The notes: generated by a model not told the origin, from the letters alone. A stretch of DNA of 64,000 nt from Bradyrhizobium barranii subsp. apii (GCF_011516635.5 NZ_CP096255.1:6446501-6510500); one strand, 5' to 3'. Positions 1-9,150 are shown, numbered from the stretch's first letter. Program-made: numbers and translations.

Positions 1-68
1 AAGCAATCCAGACTGTATCCGCAGAAGCATTCTGGATTGCTTCGTCGCTTCGCTCCTCGCAATGACGG
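1..68. repeat. Palindromic intergenic repeat, copy 1 (partial at window edge)
   Basis: Inverted arms AAGCAATCCAGA (1-12) and TCTGGATTGCTT (31-42) are followed by CTCCTCGCAATGACG. The same arms and tail recur at 63143-63228, where the whole palindrome is visible. It lies downstream of the pseudouridine synthase gene, which ends at 92 on the minus strand. It is an extragenic repeat, not coding; a role in transcript ends is possible but not shown. Confidence 0.7.
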
Positions 69-91
69 GGCTGGTAGCGAGGCCCCGATCC

Positions 92-1306
92 CTACTCTTC
101 CGGCGCGTTCTCGATCGGATCAAACCGGCTGGCATCGAGCCCGAGCAGATTCCAGGACTGCTGCATGTGCGGCGGCAATGGCGCGGTGGCGTCGATCACG
201 CCGCCGCGCGGATGCGGAATGACGATGCGGCGCGCGAGCAGATGCAGCCGGTTTTGCAGTCCGCCCGGCAGCTGCCAGTTCTCGATGTTGAAATATTTGG
301 GATCGCCGACGATGGGGTGGCCGATATGCTCCATGTGGGCGCGCAGCTGATGGGTGCGGCCGGTCACGGGCTTGAGCGACACCCAGGTCAACTTGTTGCC
401 GGCGGTCTCAACCACCGCATAATACGTCACCGCGTGGCTGGCACCTTCGTCGCCATGCTGGGCGATGCGCATGATGGTGTCGTCCTCGCTCTCTTCCTTC
501 GCGAGGAAGGTCGAGATGCGGCCCTGCTTCGGCTTCGGCAGACCCGGCACCAGCGCCCAATAGGTTTTTCGCGCGGACCGCGAACGGAACGCGCCGGTCA
601 GATGCGAGGCGGCAAACCGCGTCTTGGCGATCAGGAGACAACCCGAGGTCTCCCGGTCGATGCGGTGGACCAGGCGCGGCTTCTGACCCTTGGAATCGCG
701 CATCACCTCCAGCATCTGGTCGATGTGCCGTGTCATGCCCGAGCCACCCTGTACGGCGAGGCCGAGAGGCTTGTTCAGGACGAGGACGTCGTCGTCCTCG
801 TAGATCGTCATCTCTTTGAGCGCCTGAAGCGTCTTTTGGGCACCTTCCGACAGCTCGCCGACGGCCTTTGGCGTGTCGAGCTTCAACGGCGGGATGCGGA
901 CGCTCTGGCCCTCCTCCAGCCGATCCTTGCTGTCGACACGCTTGCCGTCCACGCGCAGCTCGCCTTTGCGGACGACGCGCTGGATGTGGGAGAACGACAG
1001 GCCGGGAAAGCGCGCTTCCAGGAAACGATCGACGCGCATGTTGTTCTCGTCAGCCGTCACCTTGACGGTCTGCACCTTCGTCGGCAGCAGCGCCTCGACG
1101 GGCTTTGCCGGCGCAGGCGCTTCGGGCGCAGCCTTGGGCGGCCGCCGCTCGGCACGCTCCGCCGCAAAGCGCGGCGGCTTCGCACCCGGCTTGCCACCCA
1201 GCCGTGGTCCCGCCTTCTTCACAGTGCGCGCCTTGAACGGACGCGAATCGTCGCGCTCGTCACGCGAGCGGGGCTTTGGGTTCATTCTCTTGATGCGGCG
1301 GCTCAT
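92..1306 (-). CDS. RluA/RluC-family 23S rRNA pseudouridine synthase
   Basis: This protein of 404 residues would convert specific uridines in large-subunit rRNA to pseudouridine. A basic, Pro/Ala-rich N-terminal extension (residues 1-75) precedes an S4 RNA-binding domain (about 90-140; VDRFLEARFPGLSFSHIQR) and the catalytic domain, where HRIDRETSG places the active-site Asp at about residue 217. The family is usually 310-330 residues, so the extension is the notable difference. It starts 52 bp after the rarA stop and is probably the last gene of a degQ-rarA-rlu operon. Family assignment is firm; I cannot decide between RluC and RluD specificity. Confidence 0.93.
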   Translation of the reverse strand: MSRRIKRMNPKPRSRDERDDSRPFKARTVKKAGPRLGGKPGAKPPRFAAERAERRPPKAAPEAPAPAKPVEALLPTKVQTVKVTADENNMRVDRFLEARFPGLSFSHIQRVVRKGELRVDGKRVDSKDRLEEGQSVRIPPLKLDTPKAVGELSEGAQKTLQALKEMTIYEDDDVLVLNKPLGLAVQGGSGMTRHIDQMLEVMRDSKGQKPRLVHRIDRETSGCLLIAKTRFAASHLTGAFRSRSARKTYWALVPGLPKPKQGRISTFLAKEESEDDTIMRIAQHGDEGASHAVTYYAVVETAGNKLTWVSLKPVTGRTHQLRAHMEHIGHPIVGDPKYFNIENWQLPGGLQNRLHLLARRIVIPHPRGGVIDATAPLPPHMQQSWNLLGLDASRFDPIENAPEE

Positions 1307-1358
1307 GGTTGCCTGCGTACCCTAAAAGCCGGCTCCCGTCACGGCGAAATGGCCGTTT

Positions 1359-2696
1359 CTAGCGCGAGCCTCCCCGCTCCTTCCGCAGCTTGGCCCAGTA
1401 ATCCAGCCGCTTGCGGATCTCGCGCTCAAAACCGCGCTCGGGCGGGTCGTAGAAGGTCTGGCGGCCCAGGGCTTCCGGAAAGTAGTCCTGGCCGGAGAAG
1501 GCGTCGGGGGCGTCGTGGTCGTATTCGTAGGCCGCGCCGTAGCCTTCGGACTTCATCAGCTTGGTCGGGGAATTGAGGATGTGCTTTGGCGGTAGCAGCG
1601 AGCCGGCCTGTTTTGCGACCTGCATCGCGGCCTTGAAAGCCGTGTAGACGGCATTCGATTTCGGCGCGGTGGCGAGATAGACGACGGCTTGCGCGATCGC
1701 GAGCTCGCCCTCGGGATGGCCGAGGAAGTCGAAGGCGTCCTTGGCCGCGTTGGCAATGACGAGCGCCTGCGGATCGGCAAGGCCGATGTCCTCGACCGCC
1801 ATGCGTACGACGCGGCGGGCCAGGAACAGCGGGTCCTCGCCGACATCGAGCATGCGCGCGAGGTAATACAGCGCGGCGTCGGGGTCGGAGCCCCGCACCG
1901 ACTTATGCAGCGCCGAGATCAGGTTGTAGTGACCGTCGGCCGACTTGTCGTAGATCGGCGCGCGGCGCTGCAGGATCTCCTGCAACTGCGCCGCGTTGAA
2001 AATCTCGTCCGCCCGCGCCGAACGCCAGACCTCCTCGACAAGCGTCAGCGAGGCCCGGCCGTCGCCGTCGGCCATGCGCACCAGCACTGTGCGCGCCTCG
2101 TCATCGAGCGGCAGCTTGCGGCCCTCGACCTCTTCGGCATGCGCGAACAGTTTTTCGATCGCGGCGGCATCGAGCGAGCGAAACACCAGCACGCGCGCAC
2201 GAGAGAGCAACGCCGCGTTGAGCTCGAAGGACGGGTTTTCGGTGGTCGCGCCGACCATCACGACGGTGCCGTCCTCCATCACCGGCAGAAACGAATCCTG
2301 CTGGGCGCGATTGAAGCGATGCACCTCGTCGACGAACAGCAGCGTGCCCTTGCCCATCTCGCGGCGGGCGCGTGCGGCGTCAAACGCCTTCTTCAGATCG
2401 GCGACGCCGGAGAACACCGCGGAGATCTGCTCGAAATGCAGATCGGTCGCATCGGCCAGCAGCCGCGCCACCGTGGTCTTGCCGGTGCCGGGCGGGCCCC
2501 AGAACACCAGCGATCCGAGCGTGCGCGTCTCCAGCATGCGCGTCAGCGCACCATCGGGACCGAGGATATGGTCCTGGCCTACGACCTCCGACAGCGCGCG
2601 CGGGCGCAGCCGGTCCGGCAGCGGATGCGGAGCCTCGTGGTCGAGCCCCGCCGCGGCAAAGAGAGTTGGCGTCTCCTGTGGTCGCTTCGGGCTCAT
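1359..2696 (-). CDS. rarA: Replication-associated recombination protein A (RarA/MgsA), AAA+ ATPase
   Basis: This clamp-loader-like AAA+ ATPase of 445 residues acts at stalled replication forks. Walker A is GPPGTGKT (about residues 67-74), Walker B is LLFVDEVHRF (about 119-128), and sensor-1 is TTENPSFELN. The C-terminal part has the MgsA signature (YLARMLDVGEDPLFLARR; GQDYFPEAL). Length is normal for the family. Its ATG overlaps the stop of the upstream protease gene by ATGA (2693-2696), which implies translational coupling. Confidence 0.96.
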   Translation of the reverse strand: MSPKRPQETPTLFAAAGLDHEAPHPLPDRLRPRALSEVVGQDHILGPDGALTRMLETRTLGSLVFWGPPGTGKTTVARLLADATDLHFEQISAVFSGVADLKKAFDAARARREMGKGTLLFVDEVHRFNRAQQDSFLPVMEDGTVVMVGATTENPSFELNAALLSRARVLVFRSLDAAAIEKLFAHAEEVEGRKLPLDDEARTVLVRMADGDGRASLTLVEEVWRSARADEIFNAAQLQEILQRRAPIYDKSADGHYNLISALHKSVRGSDPDAALYYLARMLDVGEDPLFLARRVVRMAVEDIGLADPQALVIANAAKDAFDFLGHPEGELAIAQAVVYLATAPKSNAVYTAFKAAMQVAKQAGSLLPPKHILNSPTKLMKSEGYGAAYEYDHDAPDAFSGQDYFPEALGRQTFYDPPERGFEREIRKRLDYWAKLRKERGGSR

Positions 2697-4099
2697 CCGC
2701 CCAGCGTGACGTTGATCTGCTGGCCACCGCGCACCAGCGTGATGCGCCAGATCCGCGGCCGTTCGCCCGCCGCCTTTTCGAGGTCGCCGGTCTTGCTGAT
2801 CTTCTGGTTGTTGACGGCGAGGATGATGTCGCCCTTCTGGAAGCCGACACTCGCAGCCGCGCTGTCGCCGCCGAGATCGGTGATCACGACGCCTTCGGTG
2901 TCGGCGTCCAGATGCAGCTCGTCGGCAACCGCCGGCGTGATGGACGAGACCTTCGCGCCCTGGAACGGCGAGCGCGCGGTGACGACGAGTTCGTTGCGGC
3001 CGGAGTCGGGTGCGGTCTCGAGCGAGATCGTGACCTTGAGTGGCTTACCGCCGCGCTGCACGTCGATCTGCGCCGTGCCGCCGAGCGGACGCGTGGCGAA
3101 GCGGTAGTCGAAGGCGTTGGGATCATCCACGGTCTGGCCGTCGATCCCGGTGATGAGATCGGAGGATTTCAGGCCGGCCTTGGCCGCGGGGCCGCTCGAG
3201 ACCACGCTTGCAACCAGCGCGCCGGTCGGCGAACGCAGGCCGAGGCTCTCGGCGATCTCGGGCGTCACCGCCTGCAGTTTCGCGCCGAGCCACGGCCGCT
3301 TCACCGCCTTGCCGCCGCTCTTGGCGGAGGCCACGACGACGCGCACCATGTTGGCGGGGATCGCAAAGCCGATGCCTTGCGAGCCGCCGGAGCGCGAATA
3401 GATCGCGGTATTGATGCCGGCGAGCTTTCCGCTCATATCGACCAGCGCGCCGCCGGAATTGCCGGGATTGATGGCCGCATCGGTCTGGATGAAGAACTGG
3501 TAGTCGGTGATGCCGACTTGGGTGCGCGCGAGCGCCGAGATGATGCCGTGGGTCACAGTCTGGCCGACGCCGAAGGGATTGCCGATCGCGAGCACGACGT
3601 CGCCAACCAGCAGTTCGTCGGAATTGGTGAAGTCGAGGGTCGGAAACTTCTCCTTGGTGTCCTTCAGGCGCAGCACGGCGAGATCGGTGCGCGGATCCTT
3701 CAGCAGGATCTCAGCCTCGAACTCCCGCTTGTCCGACAGCGATACTTTCACCTGGTCCGCGCCCTCGATGACGTGGACGTTGGTGACGACGAGGCCGGAG
3801 GCATCGACGATGACACCGGAGCCGAGCGAGCGCTGCATCTGCTCGGGCTGCTGGCCCGGCACGCCGAAGAAGCGGCGGAAGATCGGGTCGTCCAGCAGCG
3901 GATTGCGGTTCTGCACCACCTTGGCGGCGTAGACGTTGACGACGGCCGGCTGCACCCGCTGCACGATCGGCGCATAGGACAGCCGCAGCTCGGCGGGCGA
4001 GGACGGGACACGACGGTCCTGCGCGGCGGCCGGATTGAGGTGGGCTGAAAACGCTATGCACAATGCCGTGATGACGGCGGTCCGGGTCGATCGAAACAT
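2693..4099 (-). CDS. Periplasmic Do/DegP-like trypsin-type serine protease with two PDZ domains
   Basis: This 468-residue protein has a signal peptide (residues 1-26, ending PAAAQ) and would be periplasmic. The trypsin-like domain shows the full triad: His109 in TNVHVIEG, Asp139 in DPRTDLAVL and Ser215 in NPGNSGGAL. Two PDZ-like regions follow: about 270-360, with WLGAKLQAVTPEIAESLG, and about 380-468, with FQKGDIILAVNNQKI. Expected role is quality control of misfolded envelope proteins. It is the first gene of the probable operon with rarA and the pseudouridine synthase. I do not choose between degP and degQ. Confidence 0.93.
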   Translation of the reverse strand: MFRSTRTAVITALCIAFSAHLNPAAAQDRRVPSSPAELRLSYAPIVQRVQPAVVNVYAAKVVQNRNPLLDDPIFRRFFGVPGQQPEQMQRSLGSGVIVDASGLVVTNVHVIEGADQVKVSLSDKREFEAEILLKDPRTDLAVLRLKDTKEKFPTLDFTNSDELLVGDVVLAIGNPFGVGQTVTHGIISALARTQVGITDYQFFIQTDAAINPGNSGGALVDMSGKLAGINTAIYSRSGGSQGIGFAIPANMVRVVVASAKSGGKAVKRPWLGAKLQAVTPEIAESLGLRSPTGALVASVVSSGPAAKAGLKSSDLITGIDGQTVDDPNAFDYRFATRPLGGTAQIDVQRGGKPLKVTISLETAPDSGRNELVVTARSPFQGAKVSSITPAVADELHLDADTEGVVITDLGGDSAAASVGFQKGDIILAVNNQKISKTGDLEKAAGERPRIWRITLVRGGQQINVTLGG

Positions 4100-4412
4100 T
4101 CCTACCTCTCGGAAAAGACGCCGGAATATAGGCGCGTTCGCCCGCCAATAGAAGGGCGCCAGGGGGCATTATTCAGCCGCCTTTCCGGTGTGTCCGGCGT
4201 GCAAGTCCCGCATGCGAAATGACAATTTACCTGGGCGGTGGATTGGCATGATGCGCGTCATCCAGCATTGTGGTGGCGAGCGGATTCGGTTGCGGCGAAT
4301 TGGCATCAGTGGGAACCGCGCAACCGGGCGCAGCGTCGCGGGGCAGTCATCGTTCATACCTAGGCTCTCCCGTTACGACTTGGGGAAGTTCGTCAAACGA
4401 TGGAGTCATGAT
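4100..4412. other. Divergent intergenic region between protease and porin genes
   Basis: About 310 bp separate the two divergent starts. A frame in phase with the porin is open upstream to 4188, but its translation has no secretion signal at the front and no good ribosome site, so I treat it as leader. Promoters for both directions should lie here, but I could not pick convincing -35/-10 pairs. Confidence 0.5.
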
Positions 4413-6044
4413 GTGAGCAGGACAAGACTTGCAGCCACCGCGATTGGTCTCGCCGGTGCGCTGGCGGCCTCGCAGGCCCAGGCCCAAACGGCAAGCAGCA
4501 GCGATCAGGAGATCGCTCTGCTGAAGCAGCAATTGAAGATGCTGGAGCAGAAGCTCGACAAGCTCCAGAGCCAGACCGCCGCCAACACGGCGGCCACGGC
4601 GAAGGCCAAAGCCGAAGCAAAGGCGGAGGCCAAGGCCGAAGCGCGCTCGGAGGCGAAGGCGGTCGTGGCCAATGCCAGCGCGGCGATCCCGCTCAAGGGA
4701 CCGGCGCCCGCGTCCGGCGCCGTCGTGACGATGCCGAACAACCGGCCGACCATCTGCACCGCCGATGGGGCAAACTGCGTCGCGATCACCGGTCGCGTGC
4801 ACTACGATATGGGCGGCTATGACTATCGTCCCAACACGGCGGCAACTGTGCCGCAAAAGCTGGACAGCGGCGAAAACGTGCGTCGCGCGCGCATCGGTGT
4901 CGTCGGCAAATTCCTCGAAGACTGGAATTTCGCGCTGATCTACGATTTCGGGGGCTCGTCCGACGGATTTGGCGGCACGGGCGCCGCCGGCGCGACCCCT
5001 GTCGGCTTCCTGCCGGGCGGAGGCACCTCCGGCATCGAGAATGCTTGGGTGAGCTACACGGGGCTGAAGCCGTTCGGCGGCAAGATGGCAATCGAAGCCG
5101 GCATCATGGACCTTGCCTGGACCCTGGATGAATCCACGAGTTCCAACGACATTGCGTTCATGGAACGCGCCTCGGTCGGCATCATCGCGCAAAATATCGC
5201 CGCCGGCGACTTCCGTTCCGCCGCCGGTGCCCGCTGGTACAATGACGTGTTCTGGGCCGGCGCTTACGTGACCGGCCCGACCTCGGGTGCCATTCACTCG
5301 GCCTCGAGCGTGTCACCTCCCGGGACCAGCGAGCAATACGGCGCGACCGCCCGCGTTGCGGGTCAGGTCGTGAGCGGCAACGACTACTCGGTGCATCTTG
5401 GCGCCGACGCGGAATGGCTGATCCAGCCGCCGCGCAATCTGCTCGCGAACACGCAAACGCTCACGCTCAGCGATCGTCCCGAGCTGCGGATCGATCCCAC
5501 GACGCTGATCTCGACCGGAGCGATTGCAAATGTGTCGGGCGCGCAGGTCTATGGCGTGGAAGCCGCGGCCACCTATGGACCGCTCTGGGTCCAGGGCGAA
5601 TACTACTGGTTCAACATCGATCGCGGTGCGAACACCGCGGTGGCGCCCATCGGTACGTCGAGCCTGAAATTCCAGGGCGGCTACGCACAGGCGGCCTATG
5701 TCCTGACCGGTGAATCGCGCAAGTACAATCCGAGCAACGCGGCCTATGGCGGCGTCAAGCCGAACAATCCGTTCTCGATCAACGGCGGCGGCTGGGGTGC
5801 CTGGGAGATCGCCGGTCGCTACTCGACCATAGATCTGAACGATCAGTTGGCGACCGCCGCCGGCATCGCCGGCGGGCGGCAAACCGTCTACACGCTGGCG
5901 CTCAACTGGTACGTCAACGGCAATGTGCGCTTCATGCTCGACTATCTGCATGGCACGGTATCGAAGCAGGCCTCGCCGGTCTCGACAGCCGATGTCGGCT
6001 CGAAGTTCGATGCGGTCGCGTTGCGCACGCAGTTTGCGTTCTGA
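4413..6044 (+). CDS. OprP/OprO-like outer-membrane porin
   Basis: I place the start at GTG 4413 because GGAG at 4402-4405 sits 7 bp upstream and the frame then opens with a classic signal peptide (cleavage near AQA, about residue 24). The mature 519-residue protein begins with a coiled coil (EIALLKQQLKMLEQKLDKL) and an alanine/lysine/glutamate linker with repeated KAEA units. A barrel domain follows with the phosphate-selective porin look (RRARIGVVGKFLEDWNFAL, AGIMDLAWTLDESTSSND). It ends in Phe (LRTQFAF), as outer-membrane barrels do for assembly by BAM. The N-terminal coil may trimerise or span to peptidoglycan. Substrate cannot be read from sequence. Confidence 0.85.
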   Translation: MSRTRLAATAIGLAGALAASQAQAQTASSSDQEIALLKQQLKMLEQKLDKLQSQTAANTAATAKAKAEAKAEAKAEARSEAKAVVANASAAIPLKGPAPASGAVVTMPNNRPTICTADGANCVAITGRVHYDMGGYDYRPNTAATVPQKLDSGENVRRARIGVVGKFLEDWNFALIYDFGGSSDGFGGTGAAGATPVGFLPGGGTSGIENAWVSYTGLKPFGGKMAIEAGIMDLAWTLDESTSSNDIAFMERASVGIIAQNIAAGDFRSAAGARWYNDVFWAGAYVTGPTSGAIHSASSVSPPGTSEQYGATARVAGQVVSGNDYSVHLGADAEWLIQPPRNLLANTQTLTLSDRPELRIDPTTLISTGAIANVSGAQVYGVEAAATYGPLWVQGEYYWFNIDRGANTAVAPIGTSSLKFQGGYAQAAYVLTGESRKYNPSNAAYGGVKPNNPFSINGGGWGAWEIAGRYSTIDLNDQLATAAGIAGGRQTVYTLALNWYVNGNVRFMLDYLHGTVSKQASPVSTADVGSKFDAVALRTQFAF

Positions 6045-6054
6045 TGCTATCTCT

Positions 6055-6082
6055 TCCGGGAGCGGCACAGTCCGCTCCCGGA
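6055..6082. terminator. Shared bidirectional terminator hairpin, porin / HxlR gene
   Basis: A perfect 11-bp stem (TCCGGGAGCGG 6055-6065 with CCGCTCCCGGA 6072-6082) and a 6-nt loop lie between the convergent stops at 6044 and 6086. There is no long T tract on either side, so strength is uncertain. Confidence 0.6.
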
Positions 6083-6085
6083 GAG

Positions 6086-6469
6086 TTACGCTGCGCGCTT
6101 CGGCTTCTTGACCGGCTCCGCTTCGGGCGGCGGCGCGCATGACAGCCGTTGCTGATGGCTTTCGCCCCAGGCCTTCAGGATGTCGATCACCGGCCGCAGG
6201 CTCTCGCCAAGCTCGGAGAGGCAATACTCCACGCGCGGCGGCACCTCGGCGTAGACCTTGCGGATGACGAGCTTGTCCTCCTCCAGCGCGCGAAGCTGCT
6301 TTGTCAGCATGCGCTGGGTGATGCCGGGCATCCGGCGGCGCAGTTCGCCGAAGCGCTGGGTGCCGTCCTGGAGGTGGTAGAGGATCACGCCCTTCCACTT
6401 GCCGTCGATCAGGTCCAGCGTCGCCTCGACCGAGCAGCCGGGACGCCGGGTAAAATCTCGCCGCTTCAT
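6086..6469 (-). CDS. HxlR-family winged-helix transcriptional regulator
   Basis: A 127-residue MarR-like regulator of the HxlR/DUF24 family. The family core is clear: CSVEATLDLIDGKWKGVILY, then RFGELRRRMPGITQRMLTKQ for the recognition helix, and YSL-type wing residues around PPRVEYCLSELG. A cysteine in the N-terminal CSVE position is the usual redox or quinone sensor of this family. I chose ATG 6469 (MKRRDFTRRPG) over an upstream TTG at 6493. It is divergent from the quinone-oxidoreductase gene at 6603, a common regulator-target pairing, but that target is now disrupted by insertion sequences. Confidence 0.9.
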   Translation of the reverse strand: MKRRDFTRRPGCSVEATLDLIDGKWKGVILYHLQDGTQRFGELRRRMPGITQRMLTKQLRALEEDKLVIRKVYAEVPPRVEYCLSELGESLRPVIDILKAWGESHQQRLSCAPPPEAEPVKKPKRAA

Positions 6470-6482
6470 GCGTGTTTTCCCA

Positions 6483-6540
6483 ATAGTATCCAAACAGGGA
6501 CTATATCCCCGAATTTACAGTACTTGCCAAATCGGGGCTA
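6483..6540. promoter_or_regulatory. Candidate HxlR operator in the divergent promoter region
   Basis: ATAGT (6483-6487) and ACTAT (6500-6504) form an inverted repeat, and the near-palindrome GGGACTATATCCCC spans 6497-6510. These lie between the HxlR start and the oxidoreductase start. HxlR proteins usually bind such symmetric sites in divergent promoters, so this is an inference from position and symmetry only. Confidence 0.3.
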
Positions 6541-6602
6541 GCGGGACAGTTAGCAGGCTAGGCGCACATCACAAGCTACGCGCCATTTGATGGAGACAAG
6601 CC

Positions 6603-7315
6603 ATGAAGGCCGTCGGCTACAAAAAATCGCTTCCGATCGAGGATCAGGACGCGCTGATCGATTTCGAGACCGCAAAGCCCGAGCCCAAGGGGCGCGATAT
6701 CCGCGTCGCCGTGAAGGCCATCTCGGCCAACCCGGTCGATTACAAGGTACGCAAGCGTGCCGCCCCGCCCGAGGGCGAGACGAAGATTCTTGGCTATGAC
6801 GCGGCCGGCGTCGTCGATGCCGTGGGTCCGGACGTCACACTGTTCAAGCCGGGCGACGCGGTGTTTTACGCCGGCTCGATCCTGCGCCAGGGCACCAATT
6901 CCGAATTCCACCTGGTCGACGAGCGCATCGTCGGCGTCAAGCCGAAGTCGCTCTCGTTCGCGCAGGCCGCAGCCCTCCCCCTCACCTCCATCACCGCCTG
7001 GGAATTGCTGTTCGACCGGCTCGGCGCGGTGCCCGGCAAGAGCGTCGATCCGCGCACGCTGCTGATCACGGGCGGCGCCGGCGGCGTCGGCTCGATCCTG
7101 ATCCAGCTCGCGCGACGACTCACGGGCCTCACGGTGCTCGCGACGGCGACGCGGCCGGAGTCGCAAAAATGGTGCCTCGATCTCGGCGCGCATGCGGTGA
7201 TCGACCACGGCAAGCCGATGAAGGAGCAGATCGAGAGCTTGAGGCTGCCGCCGGTCGCGCTGGTGGCGAGCCTTACCTTCACCGACCAGCACTACAAGGC
7301 GATCGCCGAGTTCAT
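6603..7315 (+). pseudogene. Zinc-type alcohol dehydrogenase / NADPH:quinone oxidoreductase, 5' part, split by IS nest
   Basis: A medium-chain dehydrogenase/reductase of the quinone-reductase branch. The ATG at 6603 follows GGAGACAAGCC. Residues 1-120 form the GroES-like domain and GGAGGVG (about 157-163) begins the NADPH fold. The reading frame is cut after codon 237 by the outer IS21 element: GTTCAT at 7310-7315 is duplicated at 17064-17069. Joining 6603-7315 to 17070-17370 gives 1,014 bp, 337 residues, in frame, the normal family length. As it stands translation runs 34 codons into the element and stops at 7421. No other frame damage is visible. Confidence 0.93.
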
Positions 7316-7390
7316 TGCGGATTCCGACGAAGCCGGCCATGCATTCCAATTCGAAGCCGGCCGGGTATTCCGATCTGAAGCCGGCCACCC
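7316..7390. repeat. Left terminal repeats of the outer IS21 element
   Basis: Three degenerate units of the form GAAGCCGGCC plus ATTCC/TCCGA spacer follow the TG terminus. They mirror the larger array at the right end (16944-17063) and are presumably IstA binding sites. Confidence 0.75.
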
Positions 7391-7442
7391 GTGGCGTCGT
7401 TCGCATGGGTCAATTTCATGATGTCGTCGAGGGCTGGGAAGG

Positions 7443-7931
7443 TCAAGAGACCGGTTGATCTTGAGCGGGTTGCTTCTGCTTCCTGAGGCTCTCTCCTTTG
7501 AGTTCGATGCGGTAGGCATTGTGGACGAGGCGATCGAGAATCGCGTCGGCGATGGTGGGGTTGCCGATGATTTCGTACCAGCGATCGACGGGCAGCTGGC
7601 TGGTGACGATAATCGAGCGGGCTTCGTATCGATCCTCGACGATTTCGAGCAAATCACGGCGCTGGTCGGCGTCGAGAGGTTCTGGTCCCCAGTCGTCCAG
7701 GATCAGCAGATCAAGTCGTGCGATCGCCCGCAGCATCTTGGTATAGCGGCCATCGGCGCGGCCGAGTGCGAGAGCGGCGAAGAGACGCGGCACACGATGG
7801 TAGGCAACTGAGAAGTCGTCTCGGCAAGCCTTGTTGCCGAGGGCACAAGCGAGCCAGCTCTTGCCGACGCCGCACGGCCCGGTAACAAGGAGATTATGTC
7901 GTGCCCGGATCCAGTCGCCAGCGGCGAGTTT
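7443..7931 (-). pseudogene. istB: Outer IS21 istB, 3' part
   Basis: The C-terminal two thirds of the IstB helper ATPase: Walker A TGPCGVGKSWLACALG, Walker B LLILDDWGPEPLD, and the conserved ending VHNAYRIELKGESLRKQ. It is separated from its N-terminal part (12499-12762) by the IS630 element inserted at a TA. Joining 12762-12499 to 7931-7443 restores a 250-residue frame reading RGLDRTLFLKLAAGDW across the junction. No stop codons otherwise. Confidence 0.9.
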
Positions 7932-8073
7932 TAGAGCATTTTCCGACCGGAAAGAATCGGGTGGGGATTGAACGAAGCCGCTGCCGCGGCGTAGGGGGCA
8001 AGGTGGCATAGATCGCCTCCTGGCTGAGAGGATGTGGGTGTTGGAGCCCACCCCCTCAGACAGGAGTATCGAG

Positions 8074-8211
8074 ATGGCCGATTTGAGCCCTCTTCGCCGC
8101 CGCATGATCGAAGACATGACCGTCCGCAATCTGTCGCCGGCGACGCAAAGATCCTACATCAGCGCGGTTTCGAAGTTCAGCCGCTATTTTGGCCGATCGC
8201 CTGACCGGTTA
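8074..8211 (+). pseudogene. Tyrosine recombinase of the IS91-like element, 5' part
   Basis: ATG 8074 follows AGGAG at 8062-8066. The 46 codons encode the N-terminal core-binding domain (LSPATQRSYISAVSKFSRYF). The frame is interrupted by the IS5 element between TTA 8209-8211 and its copy at 9148-9150. Joining to 9151-9873 restores 286 residues in frame. Confidence 0.88.
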
Positions 8212-9147
8212 GTGTCTGTTCCAAAACATGTTGAGTCGAATGAATCGGTTGTGATTCAAGGTGAGCGGCCTGATTCGATGGGGACGCGCCGCCAATGTGG
8301 ACTACCGAGAACCGTGCACGCTACGACCGCAGCCGCCTGCGCTATCCGAGCGACTTGACCGACGAGGAGTGGGCGCTGATCGCGCCTCGCATCCCGCCGG
8401 CCAAGCGCGGCGGCAACAAGCGTACGGTGGACCTGCGCGAGATTGCCAACGGGCTGATGTACATCCTGAGCACAGGTTGCCAGTGGCGCGCGATCCCCAA
8501 GGACCTGCCGCCGCGCTCGACGCTGTATGGCTACTTCGATCTGTGGAGCTGGAACGGCACGCTCGATAAAATTCATCACGCCCTCTATGTCGAATGTCGC
8601 GAAAGGGCCGAGCGCGAGGCTTCTCCCACCGCCGCCATCATCGATAGCCAGAGCGTGAAAAGCGCTGAAAAAGGGGGCCTCATGATCTCCATGGCTACGA
8701 CGCGGGCAAGAAGATCAAGGGCAAGAAGCGGCACATTCTCGTCGACACGCAAGGCCTCTTGATGCACGCCATCGTGCATGCGGCGGACATCCAGGATCGC
8801 GACGGCGGCGTGCTCCTGATGGCAACGTTGTTCGGCCTCTATCCCTTTCTTCTGAAGCTCTACGCCGACGGCGGATATCAAGGGCCACATTTCCAGAAGG
8901 GGCTGCGTAGCGCTCTGAAGCGCGTGAACCTCGAAATCGTCAAACGCTCCGATCAGGCTCACCGTTTCGTCGTCTTGCCCAAACGCTGGATCGTCGAGCG
9001 TACCTTTGCCTGGCTCGGGCGATGCCGAAGACTGTCCAAAGATTGGGAATGCTTCAATCACAGGGCGCTCGCCTTTCTCAAGCTGGCCTCCATCCGACTC
9101 ATGCTGCGAAAGCTATGCAATCCAAGGTAATCTTTCCGGACAGACTC
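8212..9147 (+). mobile_element. IS5-family (IS427-like) insertion sequence
   Basis: A 936-bp element with imperfect ends GTGTCTGTTCCAAAA and, inverted, GAGTCTGTCCGGAAA, flanked by TTA duplications (8209-8211 and 9148-9150). It carries one transposase split over two overlapping frames. It is the innermost element of the nest and therefore later than the IS91-like element it lies in. Confidence 0.88.
8295..9130 (+). CDS. IS5/IS427-type transposase, two frames joined by probable -1 frameshift
   Basis: Frame A (8295-8762) reads the N-terminal half with LTDEEWALIAPRIPP and the first catalytic Asp region (IIDSQSVKSAEKGG). The second half, in the -1 frame and ending at 9130, reads HGYDAGKKIKGKKRHILVDT, then YADGGYQGPHF and the final WIVERTFAWLGRCRRLSKDW with the catalytic Glu. 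The switch point is the run AAAAAGGGGG around 8665-8680, a plausible -1 slip site; IS427-group elements are known to use frameshifting. A simple disabling indel is the alternative. Confidence 0.8.
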
Positions 9148-9150
9148 TTA

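Noticed and set aside
4188..4412. Longer start for the porin
   Set aside because: Would put 75 residues before the signal peptide and has no ribosome site; GTG 4413 has both.
8759..9130. Second IS5 frame as a separate gene
   Set aside because: Its conserved sequence begins upstream of any start codon and continues the first frame after a -1 shift.
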